Assembly: GCF_016706325.1 (NCBI RefSeq) | Contig: NZ_JADJJX010000001.1 | Location: 1,674,001 to 1,738,000, forward strand | Source: Methanothrix sp. | Lineage (GTDB): Archaea > Halobacteriota > Methanosarcinia > Methanotrichales > Methanotrichaceae | Direction: 5' to 3' | Length of the DNA: 64,000 bases | Shown: one piece after another, positions 25,991-35,564 of the stretch | Numbering within the stretch: position 1 is the stretch's first letter | Layout: each line of letters begins with the position of its first letter | Made by a program: the position numbers and the translations under genes | Notes under the pieces: model-generated | Database searches by the model: none | Told to the model about the DNA's origin: nothing | The model's input: only the letters and a program-made list of their open reading frames with translations

Positions 25991-26075
25991 GCGGGGATAA
26001 CCAAGCCAGGCCAACGGTGATAGACTCAAGATCTATTCTCGCAGGAGTTCAAGGGTTCGAATCCCTTTCCCCGCA
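25991..26075 (+). tRNA. tRNA-Leu (anticodon CAA)
   Basis: A class II tRNA with a long variable arm. The acceptor stem pairs GCGGGGA (25991-25997) with TCCCCGC (26068-26074), discriminator A26075. The T arm is AAGGG-TTCGAAT-CCCTT. The anticodon stem TAGA/TCTA holds loop CTCAAGA, giving anticodon CAA. CCA is not encoded. The mobile island of this window begins directly after it. Confidence 0.93.
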
Positions 26076-26079
26076 CTCC

Positions 26080-26134
26080 AAATAATCATTTTCTTGGGGT
26101 GGGTTCGCTTTTTACTTAAAAAAAATGATTATTT
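26080..26134 (+). repeat. 13-bp perfect inverted repeat after tRNA-Leu
   Basis: AAATAATCATTTT (26080-26092) is exactly mirrored at 26122-26134 with a 29-base spacer. It starts 4 bases after the tRNA. It could be a terminator stem, a processing signal, or an old integration junction. The rest of 26135-26459 has no supported gene. Confidence 0.55.
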
Positions 26135-26459
26135 TATGCGAAGTGTGGAATGAGGGATGTAGCCCATCCAGTACCCATAGGACCGGTTACCCTTCTTCAT
26201 GGTCGTGATTTTTCTCTATTTGCCAGATATGCAGATCTTCTAATCGGGCAGCTCTCTTTAGTGCCTTCAAGCCCGCGGGCCTTGTTGCCGGCCTCGGGCA
26301 AGATCTTTGTCGCCTTCCTTGCTGCTTTTGAATCCCTGGCCTCTCACAAGAGGGCCTTTCTCTTCTCTCTGGTGGTGGTTATGTGCATGAAACTCTCACG
26401 CCCGATTGGGCACCCACGAGGATGAAAATGCTCCCTTTGCCTGTCTCAGGAGCATTATC

Positions 26460-26528
26460 ATGGAGCCAGTTGTAATAAGTTGTACCGGAATGGATGTTCA
26501 TGAGAAAAAGGTAGATGTGTGTATATAA
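26460..26528 (+). pseudogene. N-terminal remnant of an IS110-family transposase
   Basis: Preceded by AGGAG, ATG 26460 opens a 22-codon frame reading CTGMDVHEKKVDVCI before TAA. The GMDVHEKKVDV stretch matches the start of IS110/IS1111 DEDD transposases, including the first catalytic Asp. Nothing of the rest is present. Confidence 0.55.
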
Positions 26529-26543
26529 AACGTCACTATTACG

Positions 26544-27494
26544 CTAGTATCCTTTAGTTGACTCAATAAGCTCAACGGCCTGATCTGGAAAATCGGTAAA
26601 AAGCCCATCAATGTCAAAGGATGAGTAAAATTGATTTAATTCATCCTTAAAGCTTTTATATCTGACAGAGAGCTGATCAGCTCGAAATACCCAGGGATAA
26701 ACCTTTAGGCCCATTTCATGTGCCCTTTTGACTAGAACTGGATTATCTTCAATATGCTGCTTATGGGGAGCAATACCATTAGCATAAGTAGCAATATTTC
26801 TCAATCCATTTTCTGAGATCATTTCATTAAAACATTCATCTAAACCGATAATCTGTATTAGTGGCAGCTTTGTTTTCATATTAAATCTCAAATTCTTAAG
26901 AGTTTTAGGCTCAATGCATTGGATATATAGCAAAGCGTTTTCGTCAGTATACCCATATTGTGTCAATGTACTAATCAAGAGATTTTCCATAGGTAGTCCT
27001 TCAGCAGTATGCCAACTAGGATTCTTAATTTCAGGAAAGAGGCCCACATCCTGTTTAGAAGCTTTATTTAGACCTTGGATAAGTTCTATCAATTCATTAA
27101 ACGTGGGCACCTTAAATAGCGCCTTATCTAACGGGAATCTTCCAGGGAAAACAGCTGTGCCATTCTTATTTATTCTCTCGTGTACATGAAGTTCCTTAAT
27201 CTCAGAAAGTTTGAGATCAATTGCATACCAATGGCCATCTTCCCTGCATTTATCTGGAAATATATCGCTTACATTAGTAGTAAGTTCTAGATATATATTA
27301 TGGCTACAAATAAAAACTGCATCCTTAGAAAGCACAAGGTCTGGCTCTACAAAGTCAGTTCCCATGCCATAAGCCATTGCATAAGCTTCGAGTGTATGCT
27401 CTGGCAAATAACCGCATGCGCCTCTATGAGAAATTACTTTTTTGCGTTTCACATGGTTATTAGGTTTTAATGAAATCATGTTTGTCGCCAACAT
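26544..27494 (-). CDS. glpQ: Glycerophosphodiester phosphodiesterase
   Basis: A 316-residue GDPD-family enzyme that hydrolyses glycerophosphodiesters to glycerol 3-phosphate and an alcohol. The catalytic motif HRGACGYLPEHTLEAY and the metal ligands in DFVEPDLVLSKD and FICSHNIYLE are present, with LFPEIK and GLFTDFPD later. It is close to full-length GlpQ but has no obvious signal peptide, suggesting a cytosolic enzyme. Its codons are AT-rich compared with the flanking core genes, consistent with acquisition in the island. Confidence 0.88.
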   Translation of the reverse strand: MLATNMISLKPNNHVKRKKVISHRGACGYLPEHTLEAYAMAYGMGTDFVEPDLVLSKDAVFICSHNIYLELTTNVSDIFPDKCREDGHWYAIDLKLSEIKELHVHERINKNGTAVFPGRFPLDKALFKVPTFNELIELIQGLNKASKQDVGLFPEIKNPSWHTAEGLPMENLLISTLTQYGYTDENALLYIQCIEPKTLKNLRFNMKTKLPLIQIIGLDECFNEMISENGLRNIATYANGIAPHKQHIEDNPVLVKRAHEMGLKVYPWVFRADQLSVRYKSFKDELNQFYSSFDIDGLFTDFPDQAVELIESTKGY

Positions 27495-27599
27495 AAGGAC
27501 ATAATTAACATAGTCCTATTTCATATGTTTGTTTATCTAATCGCAATATGATGCTATCTTATAAATAGCATTCCATTAGCTCAAAATATATTTATTATA

Positions 27600-27609
27600 T
27601 ATAGCCGTG
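27600..27609. repeat. Target-site duplication, left copy
   Basis: TATAGCCGTG directly precedes the left end of the IS at 27610. The identical 10 bases follow its right end at 29015-29024, showing a transposition that has not been blurred by mutation. Confidence 0.85.
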
Positions 27610-29014
27610 CTGTACTTTCCAACTTTTAGCTTTATTTATAATATATTTTGATTAATTTAAATCTCAAACGCGATTTTAAAATTTAAAGTTTTTATACTTG
27701 GATTGATTTTACTCGTATGGGGGTAGAATGATCAAAATAGTAAAGGTACCATTACAATTAGAGCCGTTCTTGAAAAATTTGAGGATCTCTTTACCAAACC
27801 GAGCTATTGCTCATTTCGAGACCTATGCGGGGCTCTGAGCGTATGTGATAAATCCAAGACTGTCGCCAACCTATGTGATACTATGGCGGATTGCAGTAAA
27901 GGTAAAAAGGCACGTTCTTCATATAATTGGTTTTTAAGCGATGCTAACTGGGATGAGAATGAGGTTGCGCAGCGTAAAGTGGATCTTTTCATCGATAAAT
28001 TATGTTTAAAAGATGATGATAAAATATTGCTAATAATTGATGATACATATAACGAAAAGAATGGAATCCAAACGGATGGTGTTGGTAGATTTTACGATCA
28101 TAGTAAAGAATCCTACATTTGGGGTAACAATTTTGTTACCTCTGTAATCCAGTCAAAAGGATTATTCATTCCACATAAGGCTAAGATGTACTTCAAAAAT
28201 AGCGATGAATGTGTGAATTTCAGGACAAAGCTGGAAATTGCCTTTGATGAGATAATTGAACCATTGAAGGTCCCAAAAGGGATGAACCTCTGTATAGTTT
28301 TCGATAGCTGGTGGTCATCCGAAGACTTAATTAATAAATGCATAAATTTAGGGCACAGCGTAGTGTGCCAAATTAAATCCGATAGAAAAGTTGGGATAAA
28401 TAACATCATGAAATTCCAAGTTAAGGAAATGGCAAACCAAATTGATGAAAAGCATTTCACCAAGACAATTATCAATGTCCGGGGAAAGAAAAAGACCTAT
28501 TACACATTTGAAAAAAATGTTATAATTTATCGCATCGGAGAGGTCAAACTTGTTATCTCTAAAAGAAAGAGAGACGGAGGAACAAAGTATATCATAAGCA
28601 CCGACAAATCCCTTTCTTCGAAAGAAGTCATATCTATTTACGAGGATAGATGGGATATCGAAACAGCCCACCGAGAAACAAATCAAAAATTGGGGTTCAA
28701 AGATTATCAATTAAGGGATAAAAACTCCATTGAGAGATTTATCCAACTTGTCTTTTCAGTATGGGCTGCAATTCTCTTCTGGGAAATAGACAATCCATCA
28801 GCAAAAGACGGCTCAAATCCAAGAACAATGGGCGAGATGATCGATCAAGTAAAAATGCAGGCACTTGGAGAAACATTTGAATACATCATGATATATTTTA
28901 ATTTACCTGTGCCGAAAGGTGGACTACTTCATGTACTTAAAGGTCTAGGATTGAAAATTTAAAGAAGCGAATAATTCGAATAATAAAAAATTAGGAGAAA
29001 CTTGGAAAGTACAG
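27610..29014 (+). mobile_element. Complete 1405-bp insertion sequence (IS4/IS701-like)
   Basis: The ends are inverted repeats: CTGTACTTTCCAACTTT at the left, and at the right the mirror of CTGTACTTTCCAAGTTT, giving 16 of 17 matches. Both sides carry the 10-bp duplication TATAGCCGTG, a length usual for IS4-type elements. The single transposase gene occupies most of the element. Perfect duplications and near-perfect ends point to a recent insertion. Confidence 0.88.
27728..28962 (+). CDS. DDE transposase, possibly made by -1 frameshifting
   Basis: The main frame (first ATG 27883, 359 residues) has DDE features: LLIIDDTYNEKNG with VGRFYDHS, LCIVFDSWWSSED, and the Glu region IYEDRWDIETAHRETNQ followed by LGFKDYQLR. 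This frame is open and protein-like upstream to a stop at 27724 but has no start codon there. A different frame starts at ATG 27728 after GGGGG and contains A AAT TTG at 27775-27781, a perfect slippery heptamer. A -1 slip there would give a 411-residue protein. The alternative is a one-base indel. Confidence 0.75.
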
Positions 29015-29024
29015 TATAGCCGTG
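29015..29024. repeat. Target-site duplication, right copy
   Basis: TATAGCCGTG repeats the 10 bases at 27600-27609 on the far side of the IS. Confidence 0.85.
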
Positions 29025-29281
29025 TTCCGCTTTTATTAATATATTTTTATCTTAAACTATAATACAAAAATCTATTATTACAATATGCTTAAATTTATAG
29101 TAATCATATATGGGCTTTGACGTTAAGTATTTATCTCTTTAAAAGTGATTAGCAAAATATGGGATTCTTTGATGCTTATTATTTTGACAGGATGACCTGG
29201 ATTTGTTTCAAATTAAAAAAAATAAAAAAACTGAAAATTTTATATATATCATAACCAATCACATTTGAGGTATGTAAGGAG

Positions 29282-29920
29282 ATGGGAAGGAATACGGATA
29301 GACTAACGGCTGTCTTGAAGGAATATGAAACCTTGAGGAACGAAATAGTAGATAAATCTAGGCTACATGTAACTGTTTTTGCTGCATATATTTCCTTTTT
29401 AGGAATTTTTTACGGATATGTTGTTGCGAATAAGGCTTATGATTTTATAGTAATAATCCCCTGGATTTCTCTTGGACTTTTAGATAGGATTATTTGGGAT
29501 CAATTTATTATCTCTGAAATAAGTCGTTATATTAAATACGAAATAGAACAGCAAAAGATTCCGTTATTATTAGGCAAAATTAATCCCGCAAGAAGTGATG
29601 AGATTGATCACAAATTCTCAAATCTATGGTTGGGATGGCAGACATCTTATTATTTAAACAAAGATAGATTGCCGTATTTTTATGAAATATCTTTAAAAAT
29701 GCTATTTGTCGTTCTATCATCTATTCCACCTATTCTATTTAACTTATATAATATAATAATTTATTTGCTATATAATACTTATAATGAACTACCACTTAGA
29801 TCTAATTTGCCATTCCAATGGAATATGGTATTTTTTGCCATGGACTACTATTTAGCACTTTATACGCTCTATTTAATAAGAATACATATTGCAGGTAGGC
29901 GAGATGGATGGAAACCTTGA
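29282..29920 (+). CDS. Multi-pass membrane protein of unknown function
   Basis: A 212-residue protein with about four membrane segments (HVTVFAAYISFLGIFYGYVV, FIVIIPWISLGLLDRIIW, then two between about residues 140 and 205) and a polar N-terminal helix. I do not recognise it. AAGGAG directly abuts ATG 29282, too close for normal use; a TATA-like TTTTATATATAT lies at about 29238-29250, so a very short leader is likely. AT-rich codons fit the island. Confidence 0.6.
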   Translation: MGRNTDRLTAVLKEYETLRNEIVDKSRLHVTVFAAYISFLGIFYGYVVANKAYDFIVIIPWISLGLLDRIIWDQFIISEISRYIKYEIEQQKIPLLLGKINPARSDEIDHKFSNLWLGWQTSYYLNKDRLPYFYEISLKMLFVVLSSIPPILFNLYNIIIYLLYNTYNELPLRSNLPFQWNMVFFAMDYYLALYTLYLIRIHIAGRRDGWKP

Positions 29921-29993
29921 TTTTATGGAATACCTCAATAAAGACGCTATTAACAACTAAAAGCACATCACATAGAATTAAGAAGGTCCGATA

Positions 29994-30116
29994 ATGAGAG
30001 TAATTCAAATTCTCGTTTCAATAATTTTACTATTATCAGTATCAGCTTTATCAGAAAAAGCAACTATGAATAACGCGGGTGATCGATACAGTACGGCACA
30101 AAAGAGGGTAGCGTGA
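29994..30116 (+). CDS. Truncated secreted protein (signal peptide only)
   Basis: A 40-codon frame starts MRVIQILVSIILLLSVSALS, a good signal peptide, then stops after ATMNNAGDRYSTAQKRVA. The end runs into the transposase remnant at 30113. It is probably the 5' stump of a secreted-protein gene cut by an old insertion. Confidence 0.35.
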   Translation: MRVIQILVSIILLLSVSALSEKATMNNAGDRYSTAQKRVA

Positions 30117-30328
30117 CGATTTTGCTCCGGAGGGCCAGGGAGGCTAAGCTGCTCAATAAGAGTTCCATCGAGGAGATTCTGATGGAATTGTCAAAGTTGC
30201 GAGCAGTTAAAATCGGAGGGAAGTGGAGACTCACAGAGGTCTCAAAAAAACAAAGAACAATTTTGGAAAAGATGGAAATTAGCGTGCCTGTTGAGGCAAG
30301 CATGGTTATTAAAAAGGGCGGAGTTTAG
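30113..30328 (+). pseudogene. C-terminal remnant of an IS1634-like transposase
   Basis: The frame reads LLRRAREAKLLNKSSIEEI then LMELSKLRAVKIGGKWRLTE and VSKKQRTILEKM, which resembles the C-terminus of IS1634/IS4-group transposases as I recall it. No catalytic region remains and the upstream frame is closed by a stop at about 30079. Confidence 0.5.
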
Positions 30329-30370
30329 GTTGCCAAGGGAAATGAACCCGAAAGGTAAGGAGTAAAGATC

Positions 30371-31156
30371 ATGCCGAGACAACGTGATTTTTTAGAATAT
30401 CATAGATCAATTGCCGCTGAACTGCAGGTTACCAAGGACCGCGTTCAAAATCTGATAGGTGACCGTCATTGGCATACGGTTGGAATAAGCAAAGAAGCGA
30501 TCCTGAGAAAAGTGCTCAGAGGTCATATTGCTGAGACATTTCACGTTGGAACTGGTTTTGTGTGCGGTCCAGATGCGACATCTCATCAGATCGACATTCT
30601 CATCAGTTCACGTAATAAGCCGATTTTATTCGGAGACGGAGAACTACGATTTGTGACCCCCGACATGGCGATTGGAATTGTTGAAGTTAAAACCCAGATT
30701 CAAGGTGACTTGAAGGATGTGCTACACAAACTTGCCGACGATGTGGAAATGATCCGCACCAACGGGAACCAGCAATGTATGGCAGGCCTTTTCATTTATG
30801 AGCCTTACAGCACGAATGATGGGCCAGAACGCATTCTTCGTCGCGTTCGAGAGGTCGCCAATGGAAATGAAAGTCGGGTGATAAACTGGATTGCTGCAGG
30901 GCCAAATATTTTCGTTCGGTACTGGTGTAAAGGAGAGGATGTACAAAGCAATGTCCATGGACCCGTATGGCATAGCTACACCTTGGATGATTATTTGGCA
31001 CATGCGTACTTTCTAAGCAACATCGTTTGGGACACTTGTTCCCATCTCGACCTTAATATGCAGTATGCTTGGTTCCCCATCGAAGGTGGAAAGGAAAATT
31101 ATCGCCGATATTATGTCGGGCTAAACGACACTCAACCAACGAGATTTGATTTCTGA
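30371..31156 (+). CDS. DUF6602-like PD-(D/E)XK nuclease-fold protein
   Basis: A 261-residue protein with the core HQIDILISSRNKPILF followed by MAIGIVEVKTQIQGDL: an Asp and a Glu-x-Lys in the spacing of PD-(D/E)XK nucleases, matching the DUF6602 pattern as I recall it. N-terminal residues 1-60 are helical (FLEYHRSIAAELQVTKDRVQ). ATG 30371 follows AAGGAG. Proteins like this occur in mobile and defence regions; the substrate is unknown. It stands alone between transposase remnants. Confidence 0.65.
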   Translation: MPRQRDFLEYHRSIAAELQVTKDRVQNLIGDRHWHTVGISKEAILRKVLRGHIAETFHVGTGFVCGPDATSHQIDILISSRNKPILFGDGELRFVTPDMAIGIVEVKTQIQGDLKDVLHKLADDVEMIRTNGNQQCMAGLFIYEPYSTNDGPERILRRVREVANGNESRVINWIAAGPNIFVRYWCKGEDVQSNVHGPVWHSYTLDDYLAHAYFLSNIVWDTCSHLDLNMQYAWFPIEGGKENYRRYYVGLNDTQPTRFDF

Positions 31157-31211
31157 GTAATATATGCTAACAGAAGACCCTATTGGCAAATAAATGGCGA
31201 AAGACTGTGAT

Positions 31212-32078
31212 TCAGAGTCGCTCCATCTCTCCCTCAACTTCTCCGCCATACCCCACTCCTCGCCCAGATCCTTCCCTATATCCATCCCCGACTCGATCCT
31301 CTGCAAGCCTGGCGTACATGATGCACAGCAGCTCCAGCGCCGAGAACGTCCTCCCCGGCAGTGCCCGCAGAACGTGCGTCTCCCTGGGGTCGTTGATGTC
31401 CAGCCCGTAATGCCCCAGCATTCCGATCTCGGAGGTGATCTCCTGGAGCTCCTCCAGCAACCTCCCGCGAAAGAGCCGTCGTGTCCAGCCGGATAGAAGA
31501 CTGCCGTCCTTCCTCGACCTCCTGGCCTTGAGTTCGCGGGCCGCCATCTCGCGCAGCCCATTCCATGCAGGCCGCGCAGGTCCTCGGGTGCCTCCATCTC
31601 CAGCACCTTCTGGAAATGCTTTTGGGACGGCACCATGTCGCCGGTCAAGCGGAGAAGGCTAGGCTGTACACGGTCTGCAGGTCCTGGGGATCGCACTCGT
31701 TGGAACGGCGCAGGTAGTCGAGAGCCCGCAGGCTGCCGCCGCCCTGGCCGAAGATGGCGCCCCGGTTCTTGAGAGCTACGGGATTCCTGGGATCCGCGGC
31801 TAGGGCTCGCGTGGCGCACTCCCTGGCGCGCGGCAGGTCGCACGCCCGCTGGTAGGCGAGCGCCAGGGGTACGCGGTACGGGGCGCGAGCTGAAGGCTGC
31901 GGTGTAGCAGCTCAATGCCCCAGTCGAGCTGGCCGAGGTCCACGTTGCAGAGACCAAGATTGTAGGGGAGATCGGAATCGTCTGGATCCTGACGGAGGAG
32001 CTCCTCTAGGTAGGTGCGGGCCTCGTCGAGCAGGCCGGAGGCGAGGTGCTGGTGGCGCGGGAGAGGGTAGTCGGACAT
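31212..32078 (-). pseudogene. GC-rich TPR protein gene broken by several frameshifts
   Basis: From ATG 32078 the minus strand encodes TPR-like text (LDEARTYLEELLRQDPDDSD, NVDLGQLDWGIELLHRSLQL), then the sense continues in a second and third frame (ALDYLRRSNECDPQDLQTVY; LLEELQEITSEIGMLGHYGL; TFSALELLCIMYARLAEDR). At least three frame changes are needed, so it is not translated whole. Base composition is much more GC-rich than the adjacent AT-rich island genes, suggesting a separate origin. Confidence 0.65.
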
Positions 32079-32187
32079 TGCAGGCGTAGATGAGCGGCAA
32101 TTATTAAAATCGTTATCCTGGCAGGTCTTCAACATGTCTACGATTTTAATTCAGCAGCTTTTTAAGCCAATAAGATAGCATAGAAGC

Positions 32188-33738
32188 ATGAATAATTGGA
32201 CTGTATGGGAAAAACATAAAACCATTGTAAGAGGGTCCTTTAGTATTCTCATTTTATCGGTCATTACAATCTTTTATTTTATATTTTCTATTGTTTATTT
32301 ATATTTGTTTTCTACAACCATTGGCGATAAACTGGGATTTTTTAGCATATTTATTGGATTATTAAGTATAGATATTGCAATATTTAGTTTAATCGATACT
32401 ACGAAACAACTTAATGGCGTCCAAGCAGATTATTGGAATGTAAGAGGGATAGACGCCAAAAATAAAAGCAAGACATTCCGTAATCAAGGCAAATGTGATG
32501 AAGCCGTTGAGGCTTATGAAGAGGCCATTCAGGCTTTCGATAAAGTTATCGCATTAGATCCTGAAAATGTGAAATCCAGGATCAATAAAGGCAATGCATT
32601 TTCTGATCAAGGCAAGCACTACGAAGCTATCCAAGCGCATGATAAGGCTGATTTGGCATATTCAAAGGCAATTGAATTCTACGACGAGGCTCTCGATATA
32701 GATCCTAAAAATGCAAAAGCCTGGAACAACAAAGGCACTGTACTTCGAGATAAAAGCAAGTACAATGAGGCCATTCAAGCTTATAAAGAAGCTATCAAAT
32801 TAGATCCTAAATTAGTTCTTGTTTTGAATAACAAGGGAGACGCCTTGCATCATCAAGGCCACTACAATGAAGCCATTAGGGATTATGAAAAAGCTATCGA
32901 GCTAGATCCAAGATACGCATTGACTTGGAACAATAAAGGCAAGGCACTCTTTGATCAAGGAAAGTATGATGAAGCAATTCAAGCTTATGAAAAAGCTATC
33001 GAGCTAGATCCCAAGAATACACAATGGTGGTTCGCTAAAGGCCATGCACTTGAAATCCAAAAAAGATACGAACAAGCCCTTCATGCCTACGATAAGGCCA
33101 TTGAGTTCGATCCACAAAATTTAGCTGCATGGAATAATAAGGGCAATGTATTTCGCGAAAATGGCAAATATATAAAAGCTATTAACGCTTATAATAAAGC
33201 CCTCGAAATTAATCCCCAAGACGCAATGGTTTGGACTAATAAAGGTTGGGCACTCTGCCTTTGGAACAAGCACACTCTTGCCATCGAATATTTTGATAAA
33301 GCAATCAAAATAGATCAAAACTATGCATTGGCCTGGAGAAACAAAGGCTCAGCACTTGAAGAATTAGGAAGATATGAAGAGGCCATCTACTGCTATGAAG
33401 CTGCAATCAGATTAGATAAAAATGATGTCCAAAGCTGGAACAGCAAAGGAAATGCATTTTTTAGCCGAGGTAAATATATTGATGCTCTAGCGGCTTATGA
33501 TAAGGCTATTGAGTTCGATCAAAAAAATGCGAATATATGGTTTAATAAAGGCAATGCTTTAGCAATTTTAGGGAGGCTCGTAGATGCCCTTAAATGCTAT
33601 AACTTGGCAAATGGACTCGACCCAAATTTTGCGTTAGCTTGGTACAATAAAGGTATTGCTCTCCATGAATTGGGCAGGCATAAAGAAGCTCAAAACGCCA
33701 TAAATAAAGCTAAAGAGCTTGGATTCGAAGATTTTTAA
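32188..33738 (+). CDS. Membrane-anchored TPR-repeat protein
   Basis: A 516-residue protein. Two N-terminal membrane segments (IVRGSFSILILSVITIFYFI; LGFFSIFIGLLSIDIAIFSL) precede about eleven 34-residue TPR units of the WNNKG type common in Methanosarcinales (AWNNKGTVLRDKSKYNEAIQ is typical). The repeats would form a cytosolic protein-binding superhelix. AT-rich. It stands alone next to nuclease-like genes; a scaffold or sensor role is possible. Confidence 0.8.
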   Translation: MNNWTVWEKHKTIVRGSFSILILSVITIFYFIFSIVYLYLFSTTIGDKLGFFSIFIGLLSIDIAIFSLIDTTKQLNGVQADYWNVRGIDAKNKSKTFRNQGKCDEAVEAYEEAIQAFDKVIALDPENVKSRINKGNAFSDQGKHYEAIQAHDKADLAYSKAIEFYDEALDIDPKNAKAWNNKGTVLRDKSKYNEAIQAYKEAIKLDPKLVLVLNNKGDALHHQGHYNEAIRDYEKAIELDPRYALTWNNKGKALFDQGKYDEAIQAYEKAIELDPKNTQWWFAKGHALEIQKRYEQALHAYDKAIEFDPQNLAAWNNKGNVFRENGKYIKAINAYNKALEINPQDAMVWTNKGWALCLWNKHTLAIEYFDKAIKIDQNYALAWRNKGSALEELGRYEEAIYCYEAAIRLDKNDVQSWNSKGNAFFSRGKYIDALAAYDKAIEFDQKNANIWFNKGNALAILGRLVDALKCYNLANGLDPNFALAWYNKGIALHELGRHKEAQNAINKAKELGFEDF

Positions 33739-33919
33739 TCTCTAAATAATACGTACCTTTTCATTACTTTCACCCTGCCCCTTTGTCCTCGCCCTGATTA
33801 TACTCGGAGCACTTTGTTCTTTATCTTGACCAAGAATGGCCGCAGATCCTCCACCAGTTCATAGTCAAAGCCTGCGCGATCTTAAACAAATTTTTAGACG
33901 ATTTACAATTTCAAGATGG

Positions 33920-35020
33920 TCAAGAAGTATAATGATCAATATCCCCTGGAAAAGATATTATTCTAGGGTTTGAACAAATTGGATATATATATGGTATAAT
34001 GATCTTTTTTTTCTCAACTAAATTCATCGCATCACACATGACCTTATAGAAGGAATTAATATTTGGATTTAATTTAAATCTTTTTAGTGATAGGCCATAT
34101 AAATCTTTTGCAACAGGTATTCGTGTTACATTATTGATGAATAGATCTGCCTTTTCTAATCCTTCATCGGGCGATGTCATTTGATTTGCCAAACTCTTAA
34201 ATATCTTTGCTTCCTCAAGGTCCTTAAATTTCTTAAACTTTATTGTATCATCGGATAAATTTCTATCAGGAAATCTCGATTTATGCTCAACATAAAAACC
34301 ATTTATAATATAGTCTGGTTCTGTTTTTGGATTCCCAAATTCTATATCGAACCCCATTTCTTTCAGTTTATATGCGACAGCAAGTTCATCAGATTGGCTA
34401 TGAGCCTTCCTTAAAAGGTCATCAAGATTATCAAGGGGAATGTCTGTTTGTTCCGCCTCTAATTTTTTATAAAAGCCAGTAACCAAACTAGCTATTTGTT
34501 TAACAACTTCTCCAGCCCTATCTAGTTTGATTTTATGTCCAGGAATATTTTCACATAGCTTTAGATAATACGGCAGCAATATACAAACATCCCAGCTAGG
34601 TGTTACTAATGGATATTTGCGATCCAAATCTAAACATTGTTTCATAATTTTAGCATCTCTATATATAAGAGATGCCATTAATTTACTGAGATTCAATTTT
34701 TCCCTATATTCTTGCCAAGAGTCTAAAATCATCTGCACATTAATATCTTTTTCATACCAATCTAAGTTTAAGACAAAATTAGGCAACCCATCGACTCCAA
34801 GATGATGCGAATCAATAACGATAGGAGCATAAGCTTTATCCATATGCACTTCAAGATCCATCCAGTTACCTTCATATCTCTTAAGCGATCTATAATCAGA
34901 CTGAATAATTATTTTATCATTTATCAAAAATATATAGCCTAACTCCATAGGGATGCATTGGCATTTGGCACCGGGATCAACAAATAATCTTCGATTGATC
35001 GAAAACTTATCAAATTCCAT
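33920..35020 (-). CDS. Hypothetical protein with PD-(D/E)XK-like motif
   Basis: A 366-residue soluble protein that I do not recognise as a family. Residues around 225-255 read LKEMGFDIEFGNPKTEPDYI followed by INGFYVEHKSRFPD: an Asp, two strands, and Glu-x-Lys, the arrangement of PD-(D/E)XK nucleases. The N-terminal half has no known signature. AT-rich codons. With the DUF6602-like gene it makes two nuclease-like proteins in the island. Confidence 0.55.
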   Translation of the reverse strand: MEFDKFSINRRLFVDPGAKCQCIPMELGYIFLINDKIIIQSDYRSLKRYEGNWMDLEVHMDKAYAPIVIDSHHLGVDGLPNFVLNLDWYEKDINVQMILDSWQEYREKLNLSKLMASLIYRDAKIMKQCLDLDRKYPLVTPSWDVCILLPYYLKLCENIPGHKIKLDRAGEVVKQIASLVTGFYKKLEAEQTDIPLDNLDDLLRKAHSQSDELAVAYKLKEMGFDIEFGNPKTEPDYIINGFYVEHKSRFPDRNLSDDTIKFKKFKDLEEAKIFKSLANQMTSPDEGLEKADLFINNVTRIPVAKDLYGLSLKRFKLNPNINSFYKVMCDAMNLVEKKKIIIPYIYPICSNPRIISFPGDIDHYTS

Positions 35021-35036
35021 AGATTGTCCTCTTCAG

Positions 35037-35243
35037 TCAATATTTATAAATCCCTCTAGTAAATGTCTTAGTTGCTACAATGAAATACCGAAAATGGAAA
35101 ATGACTGCTTCAGGACCTTCCTCATAAATTGCCAGAATATCTTCGCGACTCAACGAAGTGGATATGCTTAACTCTGATGAAGAGAGGGAATTATCTGGAT
35201 CGATACCCTTCTTTAGGATTTGATGAGAATTGCGCCCCTCCAT
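35037..35243 (-). pseudogene. N-terminal remnant of an IS66-type transposase
   Basis: The frame contains LSREDILAIYEEGPEAVI, closely like the N-terminus of archaeal IS66 (TnpC) transposases, then runs into unrelated residues (FHFRYFIVATKTF). Only the first ~20 residues of that family are preserved. Confidence 0.5.
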
Positions 35244-35354
35244 TATTACGGTTATATGATTGCAATTAATATTTAAATTTTGGGCCGATTATCGTACGTT
35301 ATGATTCATGAAGTATCGGAAGGAAAAAAGAGGTTCGGCTGGGTGGCTGAATAG

Positions 35355-35564
35355 TTACAAATAGCATTCCAACAGCCATCTCCTTTTTAGGCCTTGTTCC
35401 TCTCTCCTAAGGTCTCGAACTCGAATCTGAAATTTGTCATAGTTGTAGTTCTCCGCCAGGGTCTTGAATGTCTCCTTATCATCAAAGAAGTGCTTGAATA
35501 CCCACAGCTTGCCTAGCTTAAATAGGGTGACCTTCTTATGCCTCTGGTGTATTCGACGACTCAT
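35355..35564 (-). CDS. Small basic hypothetical protein
   Basis: A 69-residue, Lys/Arg-rich frame (MSRRIHQRHKKVTLFKLGKL) with GGAGGG 7 bases before the ATG. Its start lies in the repeat at the end of the IS21-like remnant, so it may be an accidental frame. Family unknown. Confidence 0.3.
   Translation of the reverse strand: MSRRIHQRHKKVTLFKLGKLWVFKHFFDDKETFKTLAENYNYDKFQIRVRDLRREEQGLKRRWLLECYL

Noticed and set aside
26150..26425. 91-codon open frame after tRNA-Leu
   Set aside because: Low-complexity composition, no ribosome site, no domain; falls in a region of mobile-element debris.
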